This document shows, piece by piece, positions 48,839 to 57,403 of a DNA stretch of 64,000 nucleotides. Source of the DNA: an uncultured Elusimicrobiales bacterium (GTDB lineage: Bacteria > Elusimicrobiota > Elusimicrobia > Elusimicrobiales > Elusimicrobiaceae); assembly GCA_944324645.1 (NCBI GenBank), contig CALUXB010000001.1, positions 635,340 through 699,339 on the forward strand. The letters run 5' to 3'. A model generated the notes under the pieces. The model saw only the letters and a list, made by a program, of their open reading frames with translations. It did not search any database and had not been told where the DNA came from. A program made the position numbers and the translations under genes. Position 1 is the stretch's first letter, and the number at the start of each line of letters is the position of its first letter.

Positions 48839-49342
48839 ATGAAAAAAACAGTCAAGAAAGCCGCACCCAAAAAAGCCGCCACTAAAAAGCCGGCCGTGAA
48901 AGAATCCCCTATTTTGAAAGAAGTCAAACAACTTTATTCTTTCATGCAGGACAATTCCCTAGATACTATTGAATACGACCAAAACGGTTTGTATTTACGT
49001 TTGGTAAAGGCAAAACCGGCTATGGTGCCGGTACCGGTTAATGTAGGTACAGCCGCCGTTGCGGGTCCGGCTGCCGCTGCGGCGCCTGCGCAGGAACAGT
49101 ATAAAGAAGTAATTAAATCGCCGCTGATGGGTATTTTCTTCCGTGGGTCCACACCGTCTGCACCCCCGTTTGTCAAAGAAGGCGCCACAGTAAAGAAAGG
49201 CGACGTGATTTGCCTGATTGAAGCAATGAAAGTATTTAATGAAGTCCGTGCCGATTTTAACTGTGTTATACAGAAAGTATTGGTAGAAAACGGCAAACCC
49301 ATTAAACAAGGCGATGCGCTTTTTGCCATTGAGCGGGTGTAA
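48839..49342 (+). CDS. accB: Biotin carboxyl carrier protein of acetyl-CoA carboxylase
   Basis: A 167-residue BCCP. The C-terminal biotinyl domain (about 88-167) has the EAMKVFNEV motif with biotinylated K131. A conserved helical N-terminal segment (ILKEVKQLYSFMQDNSLDTIEY) and an Ala/Pro linker precede it. The first 22 residues (MKKTVKKAAPKKAATKKPAV) are an extra basic tail much like that of PpdK in this window. The protein carries carboxybiotin between the AccC and AccAD subunits, starting fatty acid synthesis. AccC is not adjacent. The ATG at 48839 is preferred (AGAGGG about 10 nt upstream) over an in-frame GTG at 48818. Confidence 0.92.
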   Translation: MKKTVKKAAPKKAATKKPAVKESPILKEVKQLYSFMQDNSLDTIEYDQNGLYLRLVKAKPAMVPVPVNVGTAAVAGPAAAAAPAQEQYKEVIKSPLMGIFFRGSTPSAPPFVKEGATVKKGDVICLIEAMKVFNEVRADFNCVIQKVLVENGKPIKQGDALFAIERV

Positions 49343-49344
49343 AT

Positions 49345-49581
49345 ATGACGCCATTGCAAGAGAGCATTCAGGCCGCCTGCGGGCGTATGTTGGAGTATTT
49401 GCAGGATAAAAAGCAGGCTACATCTTGGCAGTTAAAATTGGCCTTGCATTTATCCAGCTCGGTGTTATATTTGGCTTTGGGCGTATTGTATGAACAAGGC
49501 AAAATCCGCCTGGAGGCAGACGATATTAACTATAAAGTTTCGCTGCCGCAGCCAGATGTAGAAACACCCCAGCAGTTCTAA
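49345..49581 (+). CDS. Small winged-helix protein (DUF2582-like)
   Basis: A 78-residue protein, mostly one winged-helix domain: AACGRMLEYLQDKKQATSWQLKLALHLSSSVLYLALGVLYEQGKIRLE. The layout (helix, QATSWQLK recognition entry, VLYLALGVLYEQGKI) fits the DUF2582 winged-helix family. It starts 2 nt after accB and shares its terminator, so it is co-expressed with BCCP. It may bind nucleic acid or simply be an adaptor; no target is known. Confidence 0.75.
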   Translation: MTPLQESIQAACGRMLEYLQDKKQATSWQLKLALHLSSSVLYLALGVLYEQGKIRLEADDINYKVSLPQPDVETPQQF

Positions 49582-49587
49582 TTTTAC

Positions 49588-49611
49588 GGCTCCCGAAAGG
49601 GAGCCTTTTTT
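49588..49611 (+). terminator. Intrinsic terminator of accB operon
   Basis: GGCTCCC (49588-49594), GAAA loop, GGGAGCC (49599-49605), then TTTTTT. Confidence 0.93.
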
Positions 49612-49689
49612 ACTGCCGCTGTTTAGTCAGCATTCCTTGCTCCATCTTTAGATCGTTACGTAGCTATTTTATGGGTCTTATGGCCTGGG

Positions 49690-49711
49690 CTTTTTGGGTC
49701 CAAAGACCCTG
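49690..49711. repeat. 22-nt palindromic repeat, copy 2
   Basis: CTTTTTGGGTC, centre CAAA, GACCCTG: arms identical to the copy at 43310. It stands in the spacer between the accB terminator and the 49747 gene, just after a TATGGGTCTTATGGCC stretch. Confidence 0.7.
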
Positions 49712-49746
49712 TTTTTTTTGTCCATAAATTGAGAAAATATTAATAT

Positions 49747-52700
49747 ATGAAACGATTTGTCTGTCTATTTACTGCTTTTTCTATGCTGTTGGGCTCGGCT
49801 TTGCCGGTACAGGCCCAACGCGTTGCTTATTCCAACGCTTTTATCAGCCAAAACCAAGAAAAACAAGCCAATTTTGAAGCGGCGTTATTAAGCTCTTTCC
49901 AAAAAGCCAGCAATACGGTAAAAAGCCAATACCAACAGCTTTATGCTTTTTTGCAGCAAATACAAACGCCTGTTTCAGAAGAAGAAGTCTATGACCACTT
50001 TGTCCAGTTATACAAAAACACACTTCAGGCGGAATTAAAGAGCGCATTAAATGCCGCCAAAACGCCACAGGAAAAACAATATTACCAAGAACAATACCGC
50101 CGTCTTTCTTCTGATGAGGCTATTCAAAGCCAATACCGCAAATCACAGCAAAAAGAAGAAGATAACGCCGCGCAGCAAATACAAGAGATTTCTGAATTGG
50201 CGCTGAATATCTGGAACAACCGGCAGGGCTTATCTGTTAAAGAACAGTCTTGGCTGGTTTTAGAAGCAGCCCCTATTCTGCAGGCTATGGGAGCTTTAGA
50301 CCCCAAACAACGTTTGCAAGCGGCTGCGGTTGCCCGCACGATACTGAGAGAAAAAGGCTCTTCCTGTTCGGCGGTTAATGCGTGGAAAAGCATTAAAGCG
50401 GCCGTAGGGGCAGACAAAGCGTTAAATGTGCAACAAAACCGCTGCGGGGAAGCCTTATCTGCATTGGCGGCATTGGGGGTTTTGGGCCAGGAAGCTTCTG
50501 GCAAGAACCGGGCCGATGCGGCTGCGGTGGCACAATTTTTTAAGCAGGGAATTAACGGAATATCCGCTCCGGAAGTTATTTTGCAATCTTCGCAAGCGTT
50601 GTTGGCGTTAAATGGCGGGGCGGAACTGGAAGATATTTTGCTTCAAGCGGCCAATCATCAATTTGACAAAGGGCTTGTGTGGGACGCTTTAGGGTATTTT
50701 AGCGCGCAGGGTATTATCACTATTTTCCAGCCGGGTCTGTTTGGCGCCGGTTACGAGACAAGCTTTTATCCGCAGGATTCCCAACCGGGCCAAGGAAACG
50801 CTTGGTTTGATTTAGGCAAATATTTGGCGCAAATTTCTTCCCAGGATGCCCGGGCAGCCCAAGCAGTCAACCGGGTAATGAAGCACAATTTGGGCTATTC
50901 TATTTCCAAGTTTAAAGGAAACGTTGGTTTTGATGTTTTTGCCGCCGGCGCATTGGCAGGCGGATATAAAGTGAATCTGCGCCCGGAGAGCCTGAACCGT
51001 GAATATACGGATCAAGACGGCATACATCATACTCCGGCCCGTTCTGCCCTGTGGGCCAGTATGCGCAAACAACAGCAAAAAGCCGGCCAAAGCGAAACGA
51101 TGTACTTTATCCGTTTGCTGTTGGAAAAAAATAAAGAAAATTTGGATCCGCATACCCGTCTTTTTCTTGATAATGAATTAAAAGCCGCTTACAATGCAGA
51201 ATCGCTTGCTTATGCTACAATGCAGGCCAAACAAGCCGGGCAAAAACAGGCTGTTTTTAAAACGTATGTTCAGCGCCAAACGGTATTGGCAGAAGAAATG
51301 GAGGGGTGGCAGCGGCGCAATAATTGGCAAAAAGCAGGTTTTTGGACGGATATTGTTCTGCTTTTTACTGGTTCAAGTGCAGCTGTTGCCAAAGGGGTGT
51401 CCGGGTTAGCCAAAGGGGTTAAAATTTTGCGTTTGGCCCGTGCCGGGGCTGTGGCGGCAGATATTTCTTTTGCCCAAAGTTTCAAAAGAGTGGTGCGTTT
51501 AAGCCGTTTCTATAAAACGGGGGCCGTGCAACAAGCGGCTTTGCAAACGCATTTCCGCCGGGTTTTTAAGAGCTGGAAACCTGTTGAAAAAACGCCTATT
51601 CCCCAACCGGCCTTGGCGTTGGCAAACACCAGCCAGGGGGAGGCTGCTGCGGTTTTTCCGCAAATACTTTCTGCCGCTGGAAAACCTGCTCCAAAGGTCA
51701 ACCCAGAAACGGCAGCGACTGCAGCGGCCAATGTGGCCACTTCTGCACCGCGCCAACCGTTCTTTCGCTTGGTAAAAAAATTGCCTGTGTTATACCGTTA
51801 TGCCCGCACTCACCACGGGATGAATTTGCCTTGGTTTTTTTATAATCTGTGGCGTGTCAACCGTTCCTCCAATTCTGCCAGATTGCTTGCCCTTCCCGAA
51901 ACGGGCAAAGTGTCTTATTTTTCATTACATAACAAACTGCACAATACGTTGCAACTGTTGAAAAAAGATATTCAATTGGCTCCTTTACAAACAGAAGCGC
52001 AAAAATTGTATCTTCAGCGTTTGGAAAAAACCTTCTCCAGACACTTTATTACTCCTACTGGGTCTGAAAACTACCTTAGGACAATGGAGGGCTTTACAAA
52101 AAAACGGTTTCAGGCTTTCCATATATATGGCGAAGATATTGCTTGGCAGCCCGACCACGGGATTCATTCCAATTTCTTGGCTTATTCCTTTGGTAAAAGG
52201 CCGAAACCAAACTTAAACTTGCCGTTAGAAAGAACCCCCGTAAATGGTATTTCTTTTGACCGTTTATCAAACATTATCCAAAAAACACCGGCTTTTTCTG
52301 ATGAAATTTATGTGCATTTTAATGTGCACGGTTCAGTAAGGTATGGGAAATGGTGGGGATATATGTCTGACTTGGATACTACAGACGTAGATATAGAAGG
52401 CTTGCTCTCTTTCTTCCAACAGTTAAGGAGCGAACATAATATTTCCGAAATTACTTGTATCTTGGGCAGCTGCTATAGCGGAGTAGCATTTGAAAGAATG
52501 CTGCTGATGCCTGCTTGGATGAGAAGGGGGGTTAATTTATTTAGTCTCTCGGGTGGATTTAGAGAAGTGTCTTTTTCCTTATCAAACGCTTTTCCGATTA
52601 TAGATGCCAAGACCCCTCTTTCTCCTTTGCAATACGCCAAGAAAGTGTGGTTGGAGAATATGGGCCTGCGCAAATTTGGTTTCTTGGGAAGAGCCTATGT

Positions 52701-53034
52701 TAGAGGAGAAGTGTATGACCCACTGAAAGATGTATTGAACAGCGAAAAGCTCTACTATAAAACATTACTGGACCCTGAATTAAAGAAATTGAGCCAACAA
52801 GATATTGAAACCCTGCGTGCACTGTTGCATTTAAGAAGGGCCGAATTTGGCGAATTGCCCCAGGCTTTGGAAAGACTGTCGGATTTTCTTCCTCAGTTGA
52901 AAACGTATGAAAGTTTTTCTCCGTACAGATCCTATGGATTAGTGCCTTCTGGCACACCTGAAGTTTTCCAATTGGAATTGCCGCGTTGGTTTGAAAATGC
53001 TGCTTTTGGCGTAACGGAAAGCTATCCTTTCTAA
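49747..53034 (+). CDS. Large exported protein with C-terminal caspase-like domain
   Basis: A 1095-residue protein with signal peptide MKRFVCLFTAFSMLLGSALPVQA. Residues about 30-180 are Gln/Lys-rich and helical (coiled-coil-like), 180-480 form a helical Ala-rich region, and a hydrophobic Gly/Ala stretch (about 530-560, LLFTGSSAAVAKGVSGLA) may be membrane-associated. The C-terminal 330 residues carry a clan CD pattern: a strand ending in the catalytic His (VHFNVHGS, H861) and one ending in the catalytic Cys (CILGSCYSGVAF, C909), 48 residues apart as in caspase, gingipain and clostripain folds. Substrate and target are unknown. A single-gene unit with AT-rich sequence directly on the start codon. 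Confidence 0.78.
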   Translation: MKRFVCLFTAFSMLLGSALPVQAQRVAYSNAFISQNQEKQANFEAALLSSFQKASNTVKSQYQQLYAFLQQIQTPVSEEEVYDHFVQLYKNTLQAELKSALNAAKTPQEKQYYQEQYRRLSSDEAIQSQYRKSQQKEEDNAAQQIQEISELALNIWNNRQGLSVKEQSWLVLEAAPILQAMGALDPKQRLQAAAVARTILREKGSSCSAVNAWKSIKAAVGADKALNVQQNRCGEALSALAALGVLGQEASGKNRADAAAVAQFFKQGINGISAPEVILQSSQALLALNGGAELEDILLQAANHQFDKGLVWDALGYFSAQGIITIFQPGLFGAGYETSFYPQDSQPGQGNAWFDLGKYLAQISSQDARAAQAVNRVMKHNLGYSISKFKGNVGFDVFAAGALAGGYKVNLRPESLNREYTDQDGIHHTPARSALWASMRKQQQKAGQSETMYFIRLLLEKNKENLDPHTRLFLDNELKAAYNAESLAYATMQAKQAGQKQAVFKTYVQRQTVLAEEMEGWQRRNNWQKAGFWTDIVLLFTGSSAAVAKGVSGLAKGVKILRLARAGAVAADISFAQSFKRVVRLSRFYKTGAVQQAALQTHFRRVFKSWKPVEKTPIPQPALALANTSQGEAAAVFPQILSAAGKPAPKVNPETAATAAANVATSAPRQPFFRLVKKLPVLYRYARTHHGMNLPWFFYNLWRVNRSSNSARLLALPETGKVSYFSLHNKLHNTLQLLKKDIQLAPLQTEAQKLYLQRLEKTFSRHFITPTGSENYLRTMEGFTKKRFQAFHIYGEDIAWQPDHGIHSNFLAYSFGKRPKPNLNLPLERTPVNGISFDRLSNIIQKTPAFSDEIYVHFNVHGSVRYGKWWGYMSDLDTTDVDIEGLLSFFQQLRSEHNISEITCILGSCYSGVAFERMLLMPAWMRRGVNLFSLSGGFREVSFSLSNAFPIIDAKTPLSPLQYAKKVWLENMGLRKFGFLGRAYVRGEVYDPLKDVLNSEKLYYKTLLDPELKKLSQQDIETLRALLHLRRAEFGELPQALERLSDFLPQLKTYESFSPYRSYGLVPSGTPEVFQLELPRWFENAAFGVTESYPF

Positions 53035-53132
53035 TCCTTTGCTAGACTGGATTTTTACTAAAATATTCCGCCGGGCAGCCTCTTGAGATACGCGCTATAT
53101 TTTGTTGTATAAAATTGCTAAAATGTTTCTAT

Positions 53133-55436
53133 ATGGAAAAATATTGCTACGCGCGTAAGAAATCCAAGAAAAAAACAAAACAAGTTTCCTCCGTCCGCTG
53201 GCTGGCCTCTGCTTTGTATATAGTGGGCTTTGCCGTGACCGCGTGGCTTTTTGCTATGTTATGGTTTGGCTTTTCCCAGGGCAGTATCAGCGAGGCTTCC
53301 TGCCGGGTGCTGCGCCAATTTTTTGGACAAAGCGCGCCGCTGATTCCTCTTTTGCTTACCTATTGGCTGGTGCGTAGTTTAATTAAAAAAAGCGGAGCAT
53401 TTATTTTTTTCTTTTTCGGTTCTTTGCTGACGCTGACGGCTTTTTCTTCTGTATTGACAATGCTAAAGCTGATTTTTACCGGCTCTCAAATTACGGGCGG
53501 GCTGGCAGGGCAAAAAGTATTTTACTGGTTTGAAGGGGTTGTTGGGCCCGTTGGAGCGTCTTTGTTTTCTCTGGCTTTTCTGCTGGTAGGGCTGCATATT
53601 TTGTTCGCTATACCGTGGCAGGTGGTGGTCAGCAAATCAGCTGAGTTCCTGCGTAATGATTTTCAGGGTTGGATGGAAGCACGCGCGGAACTGAAAGAAA
53701 AAGTAAAAGAGGGCAAAGAAGAAATAAAACAAGCCGCCCAACATCCCGCCCCAGCAGCGCAAGATAACGAAGAAGCGGAACGCCCTTCCAAACCCAAAAT
53801 TTACCGCCCTCATACCCAAATTAAAGCCCCCGTGGCGGAAATGGTGAAAGAGCTGCCTCGCTCGGCTAATAAAGCCCCCGTCCAAACAGAGCAAACAGAA
53901 GAAGAAACCCCGCAGCAGACCAAACCCTTTGACCCTGCCACCTTTCAGCTGCCTTCTTTAGACTTGCTCTCAGACCCGGTTAACAACGGCGTCGTAGGCC
54001 CTACTGACGAGGAAATAGCCCAAGCCACCAAACGCCTGGAAGAAACCCTAAAAAACTTTGAAATCGGTGCCCACGTGACAGGCGTTTCGCCCGGCCCGGT
54101 GGTAACACGTTATGAAATCAAGCCGGACCCGGGGGTTAAAATCGCCTCTATCGTTTCTATTTCTAACGATATCGCCTTGGCTATGCGGGCCAAGTCTATT
54201 CGCGTGGAAGCGCCTATCCCGGGCAAAGATGCCATTGGTTTTGAAATCCCCAATGACCGCCCGGTAATGGTAACGATGAAAGAAATCCTGCAGGATCCCG
54301 TCTATACCCAGTCCAAGGCCCGCGTTCCCGTGGCCTTAGGCCGCTTTGCAGACGGACGGCCCGCCGGCGCCACGCTGGAGAAATGGCCCCATATCCTAAT
54401 TGCCGGCGCCACCAACAGCGGCAAATCCATTTGTCTGCATACGATTATTATGTCCGTTTTATACCACGCCAAACCCAATGAGGTCAAATTCCTGATGATT
54501 GACCCCAAACGGCTGGAGCTGACGCTCTATGAAGGCATTCCGCACCTCTACGACCCCAAAACTTCCTGCGATGACGTCAACGTGGTAACCGACGCACAGG
54601 GGGCCGTCAAATCCCTGCAAATGCTGGTAAAAGTGATGGAAAAACGCCTTAAAATTATGGAGCTGGCCAAAGTGAAGAATATTGAAGGTTACAACGCCTG
54701 GGCGGAGAAAAAAGGCGAAGAAAAGATGTTCTACATTGTGGTTATCATTGACGAAATGGCGGATTTAATGCTGCAGACCCGCGCCGCTATAGAAGACTCC
54801 GTCCAGCGTCTGGCGCAAATGGCCCGCGCGGTGGGCATTCATTTGATTTTGTGCACGCAGCGCCCGTCCGTCAACGTGATTACGGGCGTGATTAAGGCCA
54901 ACCTGCCTTCGCGCATTGCCCTGCAGGTGGCCAGCAAGACCGACTCGCGCGTGATTTTGGACGGCGCCGGAGCGGAGCTGCTTTTGGGCCGCGGGGATAT
55001 GCTTTATCAGGGCACGTCCGACCAAAAGCCGCACCGCATACAGGGCGCTTACGTCAGCGAGAGCGAAATTACCGCCGTGGCCGACTTTTTGCGCAGCCAG
55101 GGCGCGCCCGATTATCCGGTGCAGATATTAGCCGACCACAGTATGCAGCGCCCGCAGGACGGGCTGGGCACTTCTCCCGAAGAGCTGCTGCAGGCGCTTA
55201 AGCTGGTAACGGAGCGCAAGCGCGTGTCGCAAGATTTGCTTAAAGCGCATTTTGGCTCTTCGGCCCGTGCCACCAATATTTTAAGCGTGTTAGAGATGAA
55301 AGGATTCATCACAAAGCCCGAAGGCTCCAACCGCTGGGAAATCCATTACGATTTGATAGAAGAACAAATATCTGCACTAGAAAACAGAGATACGGACAAA
55401 TACCAGGAACCAGAATATGAAACGGTTTATAAATAA
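53133..55436 (+). CDS. ftsK: DNA translocase FtsK/SpoIIIE
   Basis: A 767-residue protein. Four transmembrane helices (about residues 20-180), a charged linker, then the RecA-like motor with Walker A GATNSGKS (425-432) and Walker B YIVVIIDEMADLM. A C-terminal gamma winged-helix domain (LLQALKLVTERKRVSQDLLKAHFGSSARATNILSVLE reaches over it) reads the polar DNA motifs. It pumps chromosome DNA through the septum and activates dimer resolution. The ATG at 53133 is used; upstream in-frame TTG codons overlap the promoter. TAAAAT ends 8 nt before the ATG, with no Shine-Dalgarno. Confidence 0.95.
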   Translation: MEKYCYARKKSKKKTKQVSSVRWLASALYIVGFAVTAWLFAMLWFGFSQGSISEASCRVLRQFFGQSAPLIPLLLTYWLVRSLIKKSGAFIFFFFGSLLTLTAFSSVLTMLKLIFTGSQITGGLAGQKVFYWFEGVVGPVGASLFSLAFLLVGLHILFAIPWQVVVSKSAEFLRNDFQGWMEARAELKEKVKEGKEEIKQAAQHPAPAAQDNEEAERPSKPKIYRPHTQIKAPVAEMVKELPRSANKAPVQTEQTEEETPQQTKPFDPATFQLPSLDLLSDPVNNGVVGPTDEEIAQATKRLEETLKNFEIGAHVTGVSPGPVVTRYEIKPDPGVKIASIVSISNDIALAMRAKSIRVEAPIPGKDAIGFEIPNDRPVMVTMKEILQDPVYTQSKARVPVALGRFADGRPAGATLEKWPHILIAGATNSGKSICLHTIIMSVLYHAKPNEVKFLMIDPKRLELTLYEGIPHLYDPKTSCDDVNVVTDAQGAVKSLQMLVKVMEKRLKIMELAKVKNIEGYNAWAEKKGEEKMFYIVVIIDEMADLMLQTRAAIEDSVQRLAQMARAVGIHLILCTQRPSVNVITGVIKANLPSRIALQVASKTDSRVILDGAGAELLLGRGDMLYQGTSDQKPHRIQGAYVSESEITAVADFLRSQGAPDYPVQILADHSMQRPQDGLGTSPEELLQALKLVTERKRVSQDLLKAHFGSSARATNILSVLEMKGFITKPEGSNRWEIHYDLIEEQISALENRDTDKYQEPEYETVYK

Positions 55437-56214
55437 TTCTTGCTGCCTGACGCTGGCTCTATTGCTGGCGGGGGCCGCCTTTGCAGCAGAAACAGCTGAA
55501 GCGAAAGCCGCCGTCCCGGCGGAAAAATCCGCCGCCGCATTATCTGCCCCAACAACTCAACCCGCAGAAACTTCTGCTGCCAAAACGGACAAAACCGCCG
55601 CGCGGATCAATAAAGACAAAACAGACGTCTCTTTAGAAAAAAAAGCGGACTCTCCCGCCAAAGAAAAAGACTATGTGGCCTGCTTTGCCGCGTGGGATAA
55701 AAATATGCACACGCTGCGCACCGATTTTATTCAAACTACTGAATATGACGGCATACTCATCAGCCGTTCGGAAGGGAGAATCTATTACCATCAGGACGGA
55801 CAAAAGCTGCGTTTAGACAATTTGGAAGACAATGAAGTTACCCAAACGGCATTGACTAATAAGAAAAAGATTTGGATTTTAGATGAAAATGGCAAAGACG
55901 TAACCCAAGTGGATTGGAATGATTGGTTGGCGGGCCAGCCCAATCAGGCTTTGTTTGACTTTGGCAATTATACCAGCTTAATTGCCCGCCACGATGCCTC
56001 TGTGCTGGAGCACAAAGACGGGCTGGCTGTTTTGCGTCTGCAGCCTAAAGATAAAAAACAGAATTACACGCTGTATGTGGCGGTGGGGGAAAAGGATTGT
56101 TTCCCGTCCTACATTACCATACAATCCGATTTGATGAAAACTACCGCCCAGCTAAAAAATAAAGAATTAAATATTGATTTTAAAAAAGAGATATTTAAGA
56201 GGATAATCCAATGA
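55417..56214 (+). CDS. lolA: LolA-like outer-membrane lipoprotein carrier
   Basis: A 265-residue periplasmic protein: signal peptide ending near AGAAFAAE, an Ala/Lys/Asp-rich linker of about 60 residues, then the LolA-type domain (HTLRTDFIQTTEYDGILISRSEGRIYY, KLRLDN, KIWILDENGKDVTQVDW). LolA takes lipoproteins from LolCDE and hands them to the outer membrane; its presence supports a diderm cell. It starts 20 nt inside the end of ftsK and overlaps pgsA by 4 nt. The long linker is unusual. Confidence 0.85.
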   Translation: MKRFINNSCCLTLALLLAGAAFAAETAEAKAAVPAEKSAAALSAPTTQPAETSAAKTDKTAARINKDKTDVSLEKKADSPAKEKDYVACFAAWDKNMHTLRTDFIQTTEYDGILISRSEGRIYYHQDGQKLRLDNLEDNEVTQTALTNKKKIWILDENGKDVTQVDWNDWLAGQPNQALFDFGNYTSLIARHDASVLEHKDGLAVLRLQPKDKKQNYTLYVAVGEKDCFPSYITIQSDLMKTTAQLKNKELNIDFKKEIFKRIIQ

Positions 56215-56837
56215 TGACTCTCGCCAATAAAATAACGCTTACGCGCGCTGCACTGTCTATTGTAATGTTTATTTTTATTTTGCTGCCTTACGGCTGGGCC
56301 CGTATTACGGCTACGCTGATTTTTATTTTAGCCGCCAGTACTGACTGGGTGGACGGCAAAATTGCACGGGAAACCAACACCATTACCCCTTTTGGCGCTA
56401 TAGTGGACCCGTTTGTGGACAAAATTTTGGTGGCGGCGGCCCTGTTTGCCTTTGTAGGCATACGGGAGCTGGATATCCCCATTTGGGCGGTATTTTTTAT
56501 CCTATTGCGCGAGCTGATGATTTCCACTCTGCGCGTGATTGCCGCGCTGGAAGGCAAAGTGATGGCGGCGGAACGCTGGGGCAAATTTAAAACGGTAATC
56601 CAAATGGCGGCCGTGGGCACCATTTTCTTTGTGTTGGATTTGTACCACGTCAGCCAGTGGCTGAGCGGGGAAGCTAAAACGGTATGTATGGTGGCTTTTT
56701 GGACGTTGCGCAAAATCCCCTATGCCATTACGGCTATTGCGGCGGTAATTACGTGGATTAGCGCTATTTCGTATTTAAAAAATAACTGGGAATTGCTTAA
56801 AAAATCCTGGAGTTTGCCCGTATGCAAAAACTCATAA
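56211..56837 (+). CDS. pgsA: CDP-diacylglycerol-glycerol-3-phosphate 3-phosphatidyltransferase
   Basis: A 208-residue integral membrane enzyme with the CDP-alcohol phosphotransferase motif DGKIARETNTITPFGAIVDP followed by FVDK (D-G-x2-A-R-x8-G-x3-D-x3-D). It starts MMTLANKITLTRAALS, typical of PgsA. It makes phosphatidylglycerol phosphate. Two tandem ATGs exist; the first overlaps the lolA stop. The next gene, pgpA, catalyses the following step, so the pair makes phosphatidylglycerol. Confidence 0.94.
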   Translation: MMTLANKITLTRAALSIVMFIFILLPYGWARITATLIFILAASTDWVDGKIARETNTITPFGAIVDPFVDKILVAAALFAFVGIRELDIPIWAVFFILLRELMISTLRVIAALEGKVMAAERWGKFKTVIQMAAVGTIFFVLDLYHVSQWLSGEAKTVCMVAFWTLRKIPYAITAIAAVITWISAISYLKNNWELLKKSWSLPVCKNS

Positions 56838-57313
56838 ACGCCTTAGCCACGGGGTTTTATATCAGCTATTTGCCCGCTTTGGTTATTCCGTTTAAAAAAA
56901 ATACCGGGGCCGGATTTTTAGGCACGCTGTTGGCGGTACCGTTTGTGTTTTTACTGCCGACGGATTTTATGTTGTATTTGGTGTTTTTGCTGGCGTTTTG
57001 GGTGCTTTGTGTGTGGATTTGCAAAAAGGCCCGCTTAGGCGGCACTTACCAGGGGCACGATAATCCGCGCATTGTCATAGATGAGGTGGCGGGTTATTTT
57101 ACGGCGGTTATGTTTTTGCCGCGTACATGGCCGTATTTGCTGGCGGCATTTGTACTTTTTCGCACGTTTGACACCCTAAAACCCTGGCCAGTGAAGCATT
57201 TTGACCGTATGCCCAATGCCTTTGGGGTAGTGTTTGACGATGTTTCCGCCGGGCTGCTGGCAAATATTGTAGTGCAGCTGTTTATGATTTTTACCCGGCA
57301 GGCCGCGCTCTAA
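56822..57313 (+). CDS. pgpA: Phosphatidylglycerophosphatase A
   Basis: A 163-residue membrane protein with PgpA signatures: ATGFYISYLP, GAGFLGTLLAVP, DNPRIVIDEVAGY and the FRTFDTLKPWPVKHFDR block. It removes phosphate from phosphatidylglycerol phosphate to give phosphatidylglycerol. It overlaps pgsA by 16 nt, so coupling is tight. Confidence 0.94.
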   Translation: MQKLINALATGFYISYLPALVIPFKKNTGAGFLGTLLAVPFVFLLPTDFMLYLVFLLAFWVLCVWICKKARLGGTYQGHDNPRIVIDEVAGYFTAVMFLPRTWPYLLAAFVLFRTFDTLKPWPVKHFDRMPNAFGVVFDDVSAGLLANIVVQLFMIFTRQAAL

Positions 57314-57354
57314 CCCGTTAACGGGACGGAGCCAAAATGTAGATTTGCTATAAA
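57314..57354 (+). promoter_or_regulatory. Promoter of exbB-exbD-tonB with palindrome
   Basis: A perfect 12-bp palindrome CCCGTTAACGGG (57314-57325) directly follows the pgpA stop. TATAAA (57349-57354) is the likely -10, and the palindrome lies just upstream of the expected -35, a usual operator position. Downstream, GCGCC-gcaa-GGCGC (57367-57380) forms a leader hairpin before AAGGAG. Confidence 0.55.
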
Positions 57355-57403
57355 TAAATATACCGTGCGCCGCAAGGCGCCAAAGACAAGGAGATAAAAG
57401 AAA

